Source: Craterilacuibacter sinensis (GTDB lineage: Bacteria; Pseudomonadota; Gammaproteobacteria; Burkholderiales; Chromobacteriaceae). From it: a stretch of DNA of 64,000 nt. The notes beneath the pieces are model-generated. The model saw only the letters and a program-made list of their open reading frames with translations, was not told the DNA's origin and searched no databases. The translations under genes and the position numbers were made by a program. Positions 47,208 through 56,427 of the stretch are shown piece after piece. The stretch is from the NCBI RefSeq assembly GCF_009831765.1, contig NZ_WSSB01000001.1, positions 296,180 through 360,179 on the forward strand. The letters are read 5' to 3'. How positions within the stretch are numbered: the stretch's first letter is position 1; each line of letters opens with the position of its first letter.

Positions 47208-47536
47208 GGTGTTGTTTTTCTCCTCGCGGGCGTGGGGGCTGAAGTAGCTGCTGATTTTGGAAAACATGGATGGCATTCGTCAAGTCGGAGAATGGATTGC
47301 GCGAAGTACGCTTGTTGTTTTGCGGATGATACGCGCTAGTCCCGGCTAAGGCGATGCTTGCCCGGTTTGACCGGGGTGTGAGGACACAAGGGTAAAACCG
47401 GTTACATGCTGGTATATCAGTGCCGGCTGAAGTAGAATCGCCCCCTTTTCTGCGTTTGGCCGTATGCCAAACCCGCCTTTATCCGGCGCCCTTGTGGCGC
47501 CGTTGCTGTTTGATTTGAAAGGTTTTGTTCTTTTAT
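47208..47536. other. Divergent intergenic region apbC / MdfA-like gene
   Basis: About 330 bp without a supported gene. It holds a -10-like TAGAAT (47433-47438) for the exporter gene and small hairpins: CCCGG-tttga-CCGGG (47361-47375), GTTTGGC-cgtat-GCCAAAC (47454-47472) and CGGCGCC-cttgt-GGCGCCG (47484-47502). Confidence 0.7.
47433..47522 (+). promoter_or_regulatory. Candidate structured leader of the MdfA-like gene
   Basis: Downstream of TAGAAT lie two perfect 7-bp stem hairpins with 5-nt loops, 11 bp apart, ending 16 bp before AAAGG. The loops (cgtat, cttgt) do not match the ACGR loops of guanidine-II riboswitches. Confidence 0.45.
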
Positions 47537-48814
47537 ATGCACGCAAAACACACTCTTTCCGGGCGTGCGGCTCTGTTGTTCCCGCTTGCGCTGGTGCTGT
47601 TCGAGTTCGCCGTTTACATCTGTAACGATATGGTGCAACCCGCCATGCTGGCGGTGACGCGCGAATTTATGGTGGACTCATCCTGGGTGCCAACCTCGAT
47701 GACGGCATTTCTGGCCGGCGGCGCCTTGCTGCCATGGTTGACCGGCCCTCTGTCTGACCGTATCGGCCGTCGTCCGGTGCTGTTGGCCGGGGTTGCGTAT
47801 TTTACGCTGACTTGTCTGGCCACCTATCTGGTGAGCAGCATTGAGGCATTTATCGCCTTGCGCGTGCTGCAAGGGGTCGGCCTGTGCTTTATCAATGCGG
47901 TGGGTTACGCCGCCGTGCAGGAAGCCTTCAAGGAAAAAACCGCCGTCAAGGTCATGGCCTTGATGGCCAATGTGGCCTTGATTGCACCCTTGCTTGGCCC
48001 ATTGGCCGGCGCTGCCTTGCTTGAGCTGGCGCCATGGCGCGCCAGCTTCCTGCTGATTGCGGCGTTGTCTTTTGTTTCGCTGATTGGTCTGCTGCTGTGC
48101 ATGCCGGAAACGGTCAAGCCCAGCCATGAGAAGCTGCCGCTGTCGCAGATCGGGCACGATTATCTGGCTGTATTCCGCAACCGCCGCTTTGTGCTGTCGG
48201 CCTTGTGCATTCCGCTGCTGGCCTTGCCGCTGATGGGCTGGATCGCGCTGTCGCCGGTGCTGCTGGTGCAGGATCTGGGAATGACGACTGTCGAATATGG
48301 CCTGATGCAGATCCCGGTGTTTGGCGGCCTGATTGCCGGCAACCTGTTTCTGGCTATGGTAGCCGAGCGCTGGCCGCTTGGGCGCTCGGTGCAGCTGGGC
48401 ATGTGGCCGATTGTTGCCGGTCTTGCCTTGATGCTGGGTGGCGTGCTGTTTGTTGATGCGCCGCAGTACACCATGGTAGCCGGCATGAGTCTGATGGCTT
48501 TTGGCGAAGGCATGGCGTTCGGTGTATTGTACCGTTTTGCCCTGATGTCCTGTCCCGAAGGCAAGGGCACGGTTTCCGCCAGTATGAGCATGATTTCGAT
48601 GCTGGGTTACGCGCTGGGGATCGAGTGCTTTACCCTGGTCTATAAAGCTGGCGGGATGACGGGTTTTGCCTTGCTGTCGCTGGTGACCTCGCTGGTGTTC
48701 GTCTGTCTGGCCAGCCGCATGGTGGCGCTGGCCATGGCCGAGCGCGCCGAGGCAGAAGCCAGGACGTCCGAGCGGGAGAATCAGCAGCCGGAACTTGCCA
48801 GTCAGGGCGCTTAA
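47537..48814 (+). CDS. MFS multidrug exporter, MdfA-like
   Basis: Proton-driven drug antiporter of 425 residues with twelve transmembrane helices. Similarity to E. coli MdfA runs through the whole length: LFPLALVLFEFAVYICNDMV keeps the glutamate and aspartate equivalent to MdfA E26 and D34. WVPTSMTAFLAGG, GPLSDRIGRRPVLLAGV (motif A) and MANVALIAPLLGPLAGAA follow. The Glu/Lys-rich C-terminus is longer than in MdfA. Start ATG 47537 is chosen, though AAAGG is 14 nt away; TTG 47525 is an alternative. Substrates cannot be predicted. Confidence 0.92.
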   Translation: MHAKHTLSGRAALLFPLALVLFEFAVYICNDMVQPAMLAVTREFMVDSSWVPTSMTAFLAGGALLPWLTGPLSDRIGRRPVLLAGVAYFTLTCLATYLVSSIEAFIALRVLQGVGLCFINAVGYAAVQEAFKEKTAVKVMALMANVALIAPLLGPLAGAALLELAPWRASFLLIAALSFVSLIGLLLCMPETVKPSHEKLPLSQIGHDYLAVFRNRRFVLSALCIPLLALPLMGWIALSPVLLVQDLGMTTVEYGLMQIPVFGGLIAGNLFLAMVAERWPLGRSVQLGMWPIVAGLALMLGGVLFVDAPQYTMVAGMSLMAFGEGMAFGVLYRFALMSCPEGKGTVSASMSMISMLGYALGIECFTLVYKAGGMTGFALLSLVTSLVFVCLASRMVALAMAERAEAEARTSERENQQPELASQGA

Positions 48815-48830
48815 GACAAATTTGTCTGAT

Positions 48831-48874
48831 GAAAAGGCAGGGCCGGGTCGGTTTCGATCCTGCCCTGCCTTTAT
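48831..48874 (+). terminator. Terminator-like hairpin after the MdfA-like gene
   Basis: AAAGGCAGGGC pairs with GCCCTGCCTTT around an 18-nt loop that itself can pair; TTTATTGTT follows. The metG -10 overlaps the right edge. Confidence 0.65.
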
Positions 48875-48883
48875 TGTTATAAT
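48875..48883 (+). promoter_or_regulatory. Extended -10 promoter of metG
   Basis: TGTTATAAT: TGn plus a perfect TATAAT at 48878-48883, 34 bp before the metG ATG. No good -35 at the expected distance. Confidence 0.65.
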
Positions 48884-48916
48884 CGATGGCTTGAAATCGA
48901 ATCCAGGGGCTTTCCG

Positions 48917-50977
48917 ATGACGAAACGCAAGATTTTGGTGACGAGCGCGCTGCCTTATGCGAACGGCGCGATCCACCTTGGCCATATGGTCGAACACATC
49001 CAGACCGATGTCTGGGTACGCTTTCAGAAGATGCGTGGGCACGACTGCCATTATGTATGTGCGGATGATACCCACGGCTCGCCCATTATGCTGGCAGCCG
49101 AGAAGCAGGGCATTACCCCCGAGGCGTTGATCGCACGCGTGAAGGACGAGCATCTGGCCGACTTCACCGGTTTTCATATCGGCTACGACAATTACTACTC
49201 GACCAATAGTCCGGAAAACAAGGCCTATGCCGAGACGGTGTATAAGGCTTTGCGTGCCGACGGCAAGATTTCCTCGCGTACCATCGAGCAGTTGTACGAC
49301 CCGGAAAAGCAGATGTTCCTGCCTGACCGCTTCGTCAAGGGTGAGTGCCCTAAGTGCGGTGCCAAGGACCAGTATGGCGACAACTGCGAGGTGTGCGGTG
49401 CCACCTATAGCCCGACCGAGCTGAAGAACCCGTACTCGGCCGTATCCGGTGCGACGCCGGTCTTGCGCAGCTCCGAGCATTATTTCTTCAAGCTGGGCGA
49501 TTGCGCCGACTTCCTGAAGGCGTGGACTGGCGGCAGCTCCCTGCGCGCCGACGGCGTACAGCAGATGCATTTGCAGGCCGAATCGCTGAACAAGATGAAC
49601 GAGTGGATCGAGGGTGGCCTGCAGGACTGGGACATCTCGCGTGACGCACCGTATTTCGGCTTCGAGATTCCGGATGCACCGGGCAAGTATTTCTATGTCT
49701 GGCTGGATGCACCTATCGGCTATATGGCTTCGTTCAAGAATTTGTGCGACCGAACCGGCATCGATTTCGATGAGTACTTCAAGGCCGATTCCAGTACCGA
49801 GCTGTATCACTTTATTGGCAAGGACATTCTGTACTTCCATGCGCTGTTCTGGCCGGCGATGCTGAAGTACGCCGGCTACCGCGCGCCGACCGGCGTGTTC
49901 GCGCACGGCTTTTTGACCGTGGATGGGCAGAAAATGTCCAAGTCGCGTGGCACTTTCATTACCGCCAAGTCCTACCTTGACTGCGGGCTGAATCCGGAGT
50001 GGATGCGTTACTACATCGCCGCCAAACTCAATGCCCGCATCGAAGACATCGATCTCTCGCTCGATGATTTTATCGCCCGGGTTAACTCGGATCTGGTGGG
50101 CAAGTTTGTCAATATCGCCAGCCGCGCCGCCGGCTTTATCGCCAAGCGCTTTGACGGCAAGCTGGCCGACGGCATCTCCGACCTGGAGCTGTTGACCCGT
50201 TTGCAGGCCGAAGGCGCCAATATCGCCACCGCCTTTGAAGCACGCGAGTACGCCAAGGCATTGCGCGATGTGATGGCGCTGGCCGATCTGGTCAATGCTT
50301 ACGTCGATGCCAACAAGCCGTGGGAACTGGCGCGCCAGGAAGGGCAGGACGCCCGCCTGCAGGAAGTGTGCTCGGTACTGATCAACGCTTTCCGCCTGCT
50401 GACTATCTACCTCAAACCGGTATTGCCCAAGCTGGCCGAGGGTGTCGAAGCCTTCCTGAATCTGGAAAAACTGCAGTGGTCCGACAGCGAGACGCTGCTG
50501 TTGGCTCATGTGATCAATCCTTATCAGCATCTGATGCAGCGCATCGATCCGGTGCTGATCGAGAAACTGATAGAAGCGAACAAGCAAAGCATGGAACAGC
50601 AAGCACCAGCCGCCGCAGCGGCACAGTACGAGCCTCTGGCTGATACCATTACCATCGATGACTTTGCCAAGGTCGACCTGCGCATCGGCAAGGTACTGGA
50701 CTGCAAGTTTATTGACGGCTCGGACAAGCTGTTGCAGTTCACTGTCGATCTGGGTTTTGAGACGCGCAATATCTTCTCCGGTATCCGCAAGGCGTATGGC
50801 GAGCCGGAAAAGCTGATCGGGCGCAATGTGGTGGTGGTTGCCAATCTGGCGCCACGCAAGATGCGTTTTGGCGTATCGGCCGGCATGATAGTCTGCGGCT
50901 CGGGTACGGAAGATAGCCAGGGCCTGTTCCTGCTGGATGCTGACGAGGGTGTACTGCCAGGCATGCGCGTGGGCTAA
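48917..50977 (+). CDS. metG: Methionyl-tRNA synthetase
   Basis: Charges both initiator and elongator tRNA-Met. The 686 residues include HIGH-type [15 protein letters not shown], the zinc knuckle [23 protein letters not shown] ([11 protein letters not shown]), the anticodon-binding helices, and a C-terminal dimerisation/tRNA-binding domain (about 580-686, [17 protein letters not shown]). This is the long, zinc-containing type found in E. coli. Monocistronic with its own promoter and terminator. Confidence 0.98.
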   Translation: MTKRKILVTSALPYANGAIHLGHMVEHIQTDVWVRFQKMRGHDCHYVCADDTHGSPIMLAAEKQGITPEALIARVKDEHLADFTGFHIGYDNYYSTNSPENKAYAETVYKALRADGKISSRTIEQLYDPEKQMFLPDRFVKGECPKCGAKDQYGDNCEVCGATYSPTELKNPYSAVSGATPVLRSSEHYFFKLGDCADFLKAWTGGSSLRADGVQQMHLQAESLNKMNEWIEGGLQDWDISRDAPYFGFEIPDAPGKYFYVWLDAPIGYMASFKNLCDRTGIDFDEYFKADSSTELYHFIGKDILYFHALFWPAMLKYAGYRAPTGVFAHGFLTVDGQKMSKSRGTFITAKSYLDCGLNPEWMRYYIAAKLNARIEDIDLSLDDFIARVNSDLVGKFVNIASRAAGFIAKRFDGKLADGISDLELLTRLQAEGANIATAFEAREYAKALRDVMALADLVNAYVDANKPWELARQEGQDARLQEVCSVLINAFRLLTIYLKPVLPKLAEGVEAFLNLEKLQWSDSETLLLAHVINPYQHLMQRIDPVLIEKLIEANKQSMEQQAPAAAAAQYEPLADTITIDDFAKVDLRIGKVLDCKFIDGSDKLLQFTVDLGFETRNIFSGIRKAYGEPEKLIGRNVVVVANLAPRKMRFGVSAGMIVCGSGTEDSQGLFLLDADEGVLPGMRVG

Positions 50978-50998
50978 TTATTCAGTGGTGGTGTAGCA

Positions 50999-51040
50999 AA
51001 AAAGCACTACAAAAGCATTTTCGCATTTGTAGTGCTTTCA
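50999..51040 (+). terminator. Rho-independent terminator after metG
   Basis: AAAGCACTACAAAAGC pairs with GCATTTGTAGTGCTTT around a small loop; CATTTTG follows. Long stem, short T-run. Confidence 0.82.
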
Positions 51041-51185
51041 TTTTGGGTATTTAATGAATGTGTAATGAATGAGTGCTATCGTATTCTTGACGAGTAAAGA
51101 ATTTTAGTATTTACTGATAAATATTTATTTTTATATAAGATAAAAGGGTTGGTTAATGGGGATTGTTGATAAAGGAGGTCAGACA

Positions 51186-51377
51186 ATGATGATAAAAGTA
51201 AGCCAGTTGCAGCCAGGGTTCCAGATACACGAGCAAAAAGACAATGGCGAAGTAGATCGCTACGAGGTGGTTGAGGTTGCACCGGTCGGCCGCAAGTTTC
51301 AGGTCACTTTCCGCTCACTGCTTGGTGTTGAAAGCGCAGTCTATCCGGCGGATGCCTATCTGAATGCCAGTTGCTAA
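51186..51377 (+). CDS. Small soluble protein, unknown
   Basis: Unrecognised 63-residue protein (MMIKVSQLQPGFQIHEQKDN start, ending DAYLNASC). No signal peptide or membrane helix; alternating hydrophobic strands (RYEVVEVAPVGRKFQVTFRS) suggest a small beta-barrel, SH3- or OB-like. A near-perfect Shine-Dalgarno AAAGGAGG lies 7 nt upstream and the region before it (51040-51170) is AT-rich, so strong expression is plausible. It stands alone between metG and acyP with a terminator 120 bp downstream. Confidence 0.75.
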   Translation: MMIKVSQLQPGFQIHEQKDNGEVDRYEVVEVAPVGRKFQVTFRSLLGVESAVYPADAYLNASC

Positions 51378-51391
51378 GCAGTGCTGCTTAG
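51374..51391. other. Inverted repeat at the end of the 63-aa gene
   Basis: CTAAGCAG-tg-CTGCTTAG, perfect 8-bp arms spanning the TAA stop (51375-51377). No T-run. Could protect the mRNA 3' end. Confidence 0.55.
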
Positions 51392-51496
51392 ATGATCGTA
51401 TAGTCTATTTCGGGTAGTTTAAGTTTGAGCATCCATTGTGGATATGGTTTGCAGCGGCAGGGCTGCCGTCCAGTGGGTGTTGTCAGATCGGGTATG

Positions 51497-51526
51497 GGGC
51501 CGCTTCAATAGCGGCCCAAATTTTTT
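51497..51526 (+). terminator. Rho-independent terminator downstream of the 63-aa gene
   Basis: GGGCCGC-ttcaata-GCGGCCC, then AAATTTTTT. The 120 bp between the gene and this element hold nothing recognisable. Confidence 0.85.
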
Positions 51527-51652
51527 CAAGTCTTAGCTTTAGGCATGCTATAGCGTCATGAGACCAGTCAGGTTTTGTGTATCGCCGTCTGCGTCTGCCT
51601 TTATTCTGGATACTTGCTATCCCTGATCCATTCTTTGTCGGAAATCATCACC

Positions 51653-51928
51653 ATGATTGCGCGTCTGTTGCGTATTTACGGAAAGGTACAGGGTGTGTAC
51701 TTCCGTGATAGTGCTGTCATGTTAAGTGGTGAGCTCGGCTTGAATGGCTGGGTCAGGAATCGTTGTGACGGTACGGTTGAAGTCTTGCTTGAGGGAGAAC
51801 CTGCAGCGGTTGATGCATTTATCCTTTGGGCGCAGCGGGGGCCGACAGCGGCCAGAGTTGACAAGGTTTGCGTGATCGAACTGGGTTTACAAGCTTGTAA
51901 GGGATTTATCCCGCGCCCGACCCTGTAA
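51653..51928 (+). CDS. acyP: Acylphosphatase
   Basis: Hydrolyses acyl phosphates. The 91 residues form one ferredoxin-like domain with the catalytic Arg18 ([11 protein letters not shown]) and Asn36 ([13 protein letters not shown]), both conserved. Length is normal. The ATG at 51653 has only a weak GGAA upstream; the frame extends to 51575 without similarity. The terminator overlaps its stop codon. Confidence 0.93.
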   Translation: MIARLLRIYGKVQGVYFRDSAVMLSGELGLNGWVRNRCDGTVEVLLEGEPAAVDAFILWAQRGPTAARVDKVCVIELGLQACKGFIPRPTL

Positions 51929-51946
51929 GGTGGGCGTTTTTATTTT
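51914..51946 (+). terminator. Rho-independent terminator after acyP
   Basis: CGCCC/GGGCG and ACC/GGT form a stem with one bulge around ctgtaa, followed by TTTTTATTTTT. The acyP TAA lies in the loop. Confidence 0.8.
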
Positions 51947-52031
51947 TCTATCTATATCCCGGTCCTAACGGGGTCACTTGCTACGATACAGTCAGCTTCA
52001 CCATCGTTATTCATCCCGCAAAGGGGCTGAT

Positions 52032-53027
52032 ATGCGCATCGCTGTTTTCGATACTAAACATTATGACCGTCAGGCACTGGAGTCGGCCAATGTCGCTTTT
52101 GGTCATGAATTGACTTTTTTCGAACCGCGCCTGAATGCGCAAACCGTGAGTCTGGTGCTGGGCTTTGATGCAGTCTGCCCCTTCGTTAATGATTGCATAG
52201 ACGATAGCGTGGTTGAGCGGATGGCCGCAGCGGGGGTGATGCTGGTGACGCTGCGCTGTGCAGGTTACAACGGGGTGGATTTGGCTGCGTGTGCCCGGTA
52301 TGGCGTGGCGGTGACACGGGTGCCGGCTTATTCGCCGGAAGCGGTCGCCGAACACGCTTTTGCCCTGCTGTTAAGCGTGGTGCGCCATACGCACAAGGCC
52401 TATGCACGCGTGCGCGAGCTGAATTTTGCGCTGGATGGACTCGTTGGTTTCAATTTGCAGGGCAAGACATTTGGCGTACTGGGCACCGGGCGCATAGGCT
52501 TGGCGGCCATTCGCATTGCCCGTGGTTTTGGCATGCGTGTGCTGGCGTGCGATCCTCGGCCGCAAGTGGAGGAAGCGGCCAGTCTGGGCTTTGAGTATTG
52601 CAGTATGGCGCGTCTGCTGGGTGAGAGTGATGTACTTAGCCTGCATCTGCCGCTTAGCGTAGCTACGCACCATATCATCAACGCCAAGGCGCTGGCGGCG
52701 ATGAAGCCTATGGCTGTGTTGATTAATACCAGCCGCGGCGGGCTGGTGGATACGTCTGCGCTGATTGATGCGCTCAAGGCAGGCCATCTGACGGGGGTCG
52801 GGCTGGATGTGTACGAGATGGAGGAGGGTGTGTTTTTCCAGGATTTGTCCGCAGCCTGCCTGCAGGATGACCAGTTGGCGCGGCTGCTGACTTTCCCCAA
52901 TGTGCTGGTGACATCCCATCAGGGGTTTTTGACACAGGAAGCCTTGGCGGCTATTGCCCGAACGACACTGGAAAATGCGCAGGCCTATGAGCGCGGCGAG
53001 CATCTGCTGAACGAGGTTTTGCTATAA
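52032..53027 (+). CDS. ldhA: D-lactate dehydrogenase, NAD-dependent (LdhA type)
   Basis: Reduces pyruvate to D-lactate, a fermentative NADH sink. The 331 residues match E. coli LdhA: MRIAVFDTKHYDRQALESAN, NAD-binding GVLGTGRIGLAAIRIARGFG, catalytic Arg in INTSRGGLVDT, Glu in VYEMEEGVFF and His in TSHQGFLTQEAL. No regulatory ACT domain. AAGGGGC precedes the ATG. Its last 6 bp overlap the convergent yaaA gene. A related 2-hydroxyacid substrate cannot be excluded. Confidence 0.93.
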   Translation: MRIAVFDTKHYDRQALESANVAFGHELTFFEPRLNAQTVSLVLGFDAVCPFVNDCIDDSVVERMAAAGVMLVTLRCAGYNGVDLAACARYGVAVTRVPAYSPEAVAEHAFALLLSVVRHTHKAYARVRELNFALDGLVGFNLQGKTFGVLGTGRIGLAAIRIARGFGMRVLACDPRPQVEEAASLGFEYCSMARLLGESDVLSLHLPLSVATHHIINAKALAAMKPMAVLINTSRGGLVDTSALIDALKAGHLTGVGLDVYEMEEGVFFQDLSAACLQDDQLARLLTFPNVLVTSHQGFLTQEALAAIARTTLENAQAYERGEHLLNEVLL

Positions 53028-53804
53028 GCCGCCTGCTGAGTCGCGGCGGAATACCCACTCAAGTTCGCTCGATGCAACGGCATCAAAGGCATAGCCTTCA
53101 CTGTCAAAGCGACGCAGATCTTGCGCCTGTTCGATCTTGTGTTTCAACGCCCAGCGCACCATCAGCCCGCGGGCGCGTTTGGCGTAAAAGCTGATGATTT
53201 TATACTGGCCGTTTTTCTTGTCCTGAAACACAGGCGTGATAATGGCTGCATTGATGGCCTGGCGTTTGACTGACTTGAAATACTCTTCCGAGGCCAGATT
53301 GATTAACACCGGGTCGGTGTCTTGTGCCAGGCGCCGGTTGATGGTGTCGGTGATGATGTCGCCCCAGAAGGCATACAGATTATGGCCCCGCGCATTGGCC
53401 AGACGCGTACCCATCTCCAGTCTGTAGGGCTGCATCAGGTCCAGTGGTCTTAATACGCCATATAAACCGGACAGGATGCGCAACCTGTCTTGCAGCCATA
53501 GCAACTCGTCCTGATTCATCTGCTGCGCACCCAGCCCCTCGTATACATCCCCCATAAACGTCAGTACAGCCTGCTTTGCATTGCTGCTGGTAAAGGGGGG
53601 TTGCCAGCTATCAAAGCGGCCGGCATTGAGGATGGCGAGGGTGTCGCTGATCTTCATTAGCTGAGACAGTTGTTGCGGGCTTAATTCGCGCAGCGTGGGC
53701 ATCAAGGCAGCACTATCTGCCAGCAGCTCAGGCTGGGTACAGGGTATGCCTTCCGGAGGGGGGGTGTTGTCCAGAGTCTTGGCCGGCGAGATCAGCATTA
53801 GCAT
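53022..53804 (-). CDS. yaaA: Peroxide stress protein YaaA
   Basis: DUF328/UPF0246 protein that in E. coli lowers intracellular free iron during H2O2 stress and binds DNA. The 260 residues begin MLMLISPAKTLDNTPPPEG and contain YGVLRPLDLMQPYRLEMGTR, NLASEEYFKSVK and the C-terminal FYAKRARGLMVRW, all typical. Start 53804 is favoured because family members begin at this point; the open frame to 53912 is not conserved. Divergent from dtd across a 90-bp region with an 18-bp palindrome. Confidence 0.95.
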   Translation of the reverse strand: MLMLISPAKTLDNTPPPEGIPCTQPELLADSAALMPTLRELSPQQLSQLMKISDTLAILNAGRFDSWQPPFTSSNAKQAVLTFMGDVYEGLGAQQMNQDELLWLQDRLRILSGLYGVLRPLDLMQPYRLEMGTRLANARGHNLYAFWGDIITDTINRRLAQDTDPVLINLASEEYFKSVKRQAINAAIITPVFQDKKNGQYKIISFYAKRARGLMVRWALKHKIEQAQDLRRFDSEGYAFDAVASSELEWVFRRDSAGGL

Positions 53805-53865
53805 GGAGTAATGGCCTTTGAAAGCATACGCAATTTCAGGATTGTATCCTAAAGCCCGTAAAATA

Positions 53866-53883
53866 CAGCTTTTCGAAAAGCTG
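53866..53883. promoter_or_regulatory. Perfect 18-bp palindrome in the yaaA-dtd divergent region
   Basis: CAGCTTTTCGAAAAGCTG is self-complementary. It lies just downstream of a TTCAGG-N18-TAAAAT promoter-like pair (53835-53864) and 11 bp before the dtd ATG. It could be an operator or an mRNA hairpin beside the start codon. Confidence 0.55.
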
Positions 53884-53894
53884 GGGTGCAAGGA

Positions 53895-54347
53895 ATGCGC
53901 GTGTTGCTGCAAAGGGTGAGCGAGGCCAGTGTCACGGTGGATGGCGAGGTGGTGGGAGCCATCGCTGGCGGCCTGTTATTGCTGGTTGGGATAGAGGAGC
54001 CGGACGCTGCGAGTGATATCGACTGGCTGGTGCGCAAGATTAGTCAGCTACGGGTGTTCAACGATGAGTCCGGGGTGATGAACCGTTCGCTGCTGGACTG
54101 CGGGGGTGACGTGCTGGCGGTCAGTCAGTTTACCTTGATGGCCAGTATGAAGAAGGGCAACCGGCCAAGCTATAGCCGCGCTGCCCGTCCCGAGCTATCC
54201 CGCCCCTTGTTTGATACTTTTGTCGAGCGCCTGTCTGCCATGTTGGGCCGGCCGGTTGAAACCGGCCGTTTTGGCGCAGAGATGAAGGTCAGTCTGGTCA
54301 ATGATGGGCCGGTGACCTTGTGGCTGGATAGCCGCCTGCCCGAATAG
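53895..54347 (+). CDS. dtd: D-aminoacyl-tRNA deacylase
   Basis: Removes D-amino acids (and mischarged glycine) from tRNA. The 150 residues show the two family signatures: [17 protein letters not shown] with the catalytic-site SQFTL, and the cross-subunit Gly-Pro motif [11 protein letters not shown]. Start 53895 ([15 protein letters not shown]) is the usual one. The Shine-Dalgarno is imperfect (GGGGTG, 6 nt away). It ends 2 bp from the convergent mltD stop. Confidence 0.95.
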   Translation: MRVLLQRVSEASVTVDGEVVGAIAGGLLLLVGIEEPDAASDIDWLVRKISQLRVFNDESGVMNRSLLDCGGDVLAVSQFTLMASMKKGNRPSYSRAARPELSRPLFDTFVERLSAMLGRPVETGRFGAEMKVSLVNDGPVTLWLDSRLPE

Positions 54348-54349
54348 GC

Positions 54350-56272
54350 TTACAAGCCCTGAATCAGCAGGCGCTGACCAGGTTGCAGGCTGGCTTGTTG
54401 CCCGATATCGTTCCAGCGCTGGATGTCGGCATGGTTCAGGCCCAGCTTGCGGGCAATGCCGAAAACGGTATCGCCGCTCTGTACCACATACTCGCGGCTG
54501 ACTTTTTTGAAGGTGGCGGGCTGATCCAGTTGTGCCAGTTGGGCGATGGCTTCACTGCTGGCCGGGACGGGCCTGGCCAAAATGGGTGTACCACTGATTT
54601 TGAGACTTTGCCCCAGACGCAGTGTGGTGTTGTCCAGTCCGTTTAGTGCTTGCAGCTCACTCACGCTCATCTGGTAGCGGCGCGAAATATTGTAAAGCGT
54701 ATCGCCCGTGCCAACGATGTGCTGGCCATTTTGCAATTGCGGCATGGCCGCTTGCTGGGCTTGGGACAGTGCTTGTACGGCGACTGATGCTTGCAGTGCA
54801 GGAGTCGTTCTGATTGTCAGGCTAGGGGCGGCTGTCTCGGCCGTGACGGCGATAGGCTGAGCGGTGGGGCTTGCCGCTTGCAAGCCGGAAACCGCGGCGG
54901 TTGTTGTCACGACGGGTGCAATGGCGGACGTCGGTGTGATGCGCGTGGCGACGAGCACTGGCGCTACAGGGGGGGGTACGATAGGCGCTGCTTGCTGGAT
55001 GGCCGGCGTCAGCACCGTGCGCTCGGTTGTATCTGCTTGAGCTGGCGCGGCGTCATCGCGACCGATGGCGGCGACCATGGGCGTTTCCAGTGCAGAGGCG
55101 CGTCCGGCGCTGGATACCCGTAGTGCGACGGGGCTTGCATTACTGTTGTTGGCAGCTACGAGGACCGGTTGCCCTGCGGCAAAGCGGCCGTTGCGCTGGT
55201 TGTTGACCCGGATCAGCTCGTTCGCATCCATATTGAACTGCTGGGCCAGACTCTGTGCATCGGTACTGCTGTCCGGCATGTACACGTCCCAGTTCAGTAG
55301 CGGCTTGTCCCATGCCGCCAGGTTGCGCTCGAAGCGGTGCAGCTTGCTGGCGGGCAGCAGCATCTGGCGACCGCTTTTGTGTGCGTAAACCGGCAAGTTG
55401 AATGCGGGGTTTAGCTCGCGGAATTCTGCGCTGGATACCTCGGCCAGCCGTGCCGCTACATCTATATCCATATGGCGGCCAGTGGAAACGGCGACAAAGT
55501 AGGGCTTGTTGGGAAAGGCGGCCAGGTTGAGTCCGAATTTTTCCGGCTCGGCAATCAGATTGCGCACGGCCAGCAACTTGGGTACATAGTTGCGGGTTTC
55601 ATTTGGCAGGCGCAGGTTTTCGTAAGTTTCGACCTGGCCTTGGGCCCTGACGCGGGCGATGGCACGCGAGACATTGCCTTCACCCCAGTTGTAGGCAGCC
55701 AGGGCAAAGCCCCAATCGCCAAATCGTCCGTGCAGATATTGCAGGTAATCGAGCGCGGCATGGGTGGCGTCGATAACATCGCGGCGGCCGTCATACCACC
55801 AGGTCTGTTCCAGTCCGTACTGGCGGCCGGTTGCCGGCATGAACTGCCACAAACCGGCCGCACCGACGTGGGATTGTGCCGTTGGCAGGAAGGCACTCTC
55901 CACGACAGGCAGCAAGGCAAGCTCTGTCGGCATGCCGCGCTTTTCGACTTCATTCATGATGAAGAACAGGTATTTTTGACTGCGGGCCATACTGCGCTGT
56001 AATCCGGCAGGATTGGCCGCATATTGGCGCTCTATCTTGCGGATCAGCTCCGGGTTGACCTCGGCCATCTGAAAGCCTTCGCGCGCACGAAACAACAGAT
56101 TGTCGCCATTTCTGAGCAAGCTGGTGTTTAGCAGCATCATGTCCAGACCTGCAGCCATCGCCTCGTCTACCGAGGCTCCTGCGGGTTTGCCAAACAGTGT
56201 CCCAGCCTGTACTGGTGCCTTAAATGCGGAAAAGGCGAGAGCCAGGGAAAGTGCAAGCGTGAGTTTTTTCAT
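54350..56272 (-). CDS. mltD: Membrane-bound lytic transglycosylase D-like with two LysM domains
   Basis: Cleaves peptidoglycan glycan strands in the periplasm. The 640 residues have a Sec signal peptide (1-23, no lipobox), an SLT domain with catalytic glutamate in LLPVVESAFLPTAQSHVGAA (about 125), and LWQFMPATGRQYGL. A long Ala/Pro/Thr-rich linker (about 390-520) leads to two C-terminal LysM modules (IVGTGDTLYNISRRYQ and YVVQSGDTVFGIARKLG). E. coli MltD is a lipoprotein; this one is a soluble-type variant. GAGGAGAG precedes ATG. Confidence 0.94.
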   Translation of the reverse strand: MKKLTLALSLALAFSAFKAPVQAGTLFGKPAGASVDEAMAAGLDMMLLNTSLLRNGDNLLFRAREGFQMAEVNPELIRKIERQYAANPAGLQRSMARSQKYLFFIMNEVEKRGMPTELALLPVVESAFLPTAQSHVGAAGLWQFMPATGRQYGLEQTWWYDGRRDVIDATHAALDYLQYLHGRFGDWGFALAAYNWGEGNVSRAIARVRAQGQVETYENLRLPNETRNYVPKLLAVRNLIAEPEKFGLNLAAFPNKPYFVAVSTGRHMDIDVAARLAEVSSAEFRELNPAFNLPVYAHKSGRQMLLPASKLHRFERNLAAWDKPLLNWDVYMPDSSTDAQSLAQQFNMDANELIRVNNQRNGRFAAGQPVLVAANNSNASPVALRVSSAGRASALETPMVAAIGRDDAAPAQADTTERTVLTPAIQQAAPIVPPPVAPVLVATRITPTSAIAPVVTTTAAVSGLQAASPTAQPIAVTAETAAPSLTIRTTPALQASVAVQALSQAQQAAMPQLQNGQHIVGTGDTLYNISRRYQMSVSELQALNGLDNTTLRLGQSLKISGTPILARPVPASSEAIAQLAQLDQPATFKKVSREYVVQSGDTVFGIARKLGLNHADIQRWNDIGQQASLQPGQRLLIQGL

Positions 56273-56340
56273 TTCGAGGAGAGCCCGGTATTCGATATTT
56301 CATTCCGTGCCGATGCTACCACGCAAGAGGGGGCTGTCAA

Positions 56341-56373
56341 CGCAATAAATCAATTGAAATCAACAATATTGCG
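56341..56373. other. Inverted repeat upstream of mltD
   Basis: CGCAATA (56341-56347) and TATTGCG (56367-56373), 7-bp arms with 19 bp between, in an AT-rich stretch that should contain the mltD promoter on the minus strand. Confidence 0.4.
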
Positions 56374-56427
56374 ATAAATGCACACGGTTTGCAGTGTGAT
56401 GCATTTGTTATTAATGGAGCATGATTG

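Noticed and set aside
47433-47522. Guanidine-II (mini-ykkC) riboswitch before the exporter gene
   Set aside because: Two small hairpins are present, but the loops are cgtat and cttgt, not the required ACGR.
47678-50602. 974-codon open frame on the minus strand
   Set aside because: It is antisense to the MdfA-like gene and metG and crosses their intergenic terminator and promoter. The product is His/Gln-rich with no domain; the plus-strand proteins are clear family members.
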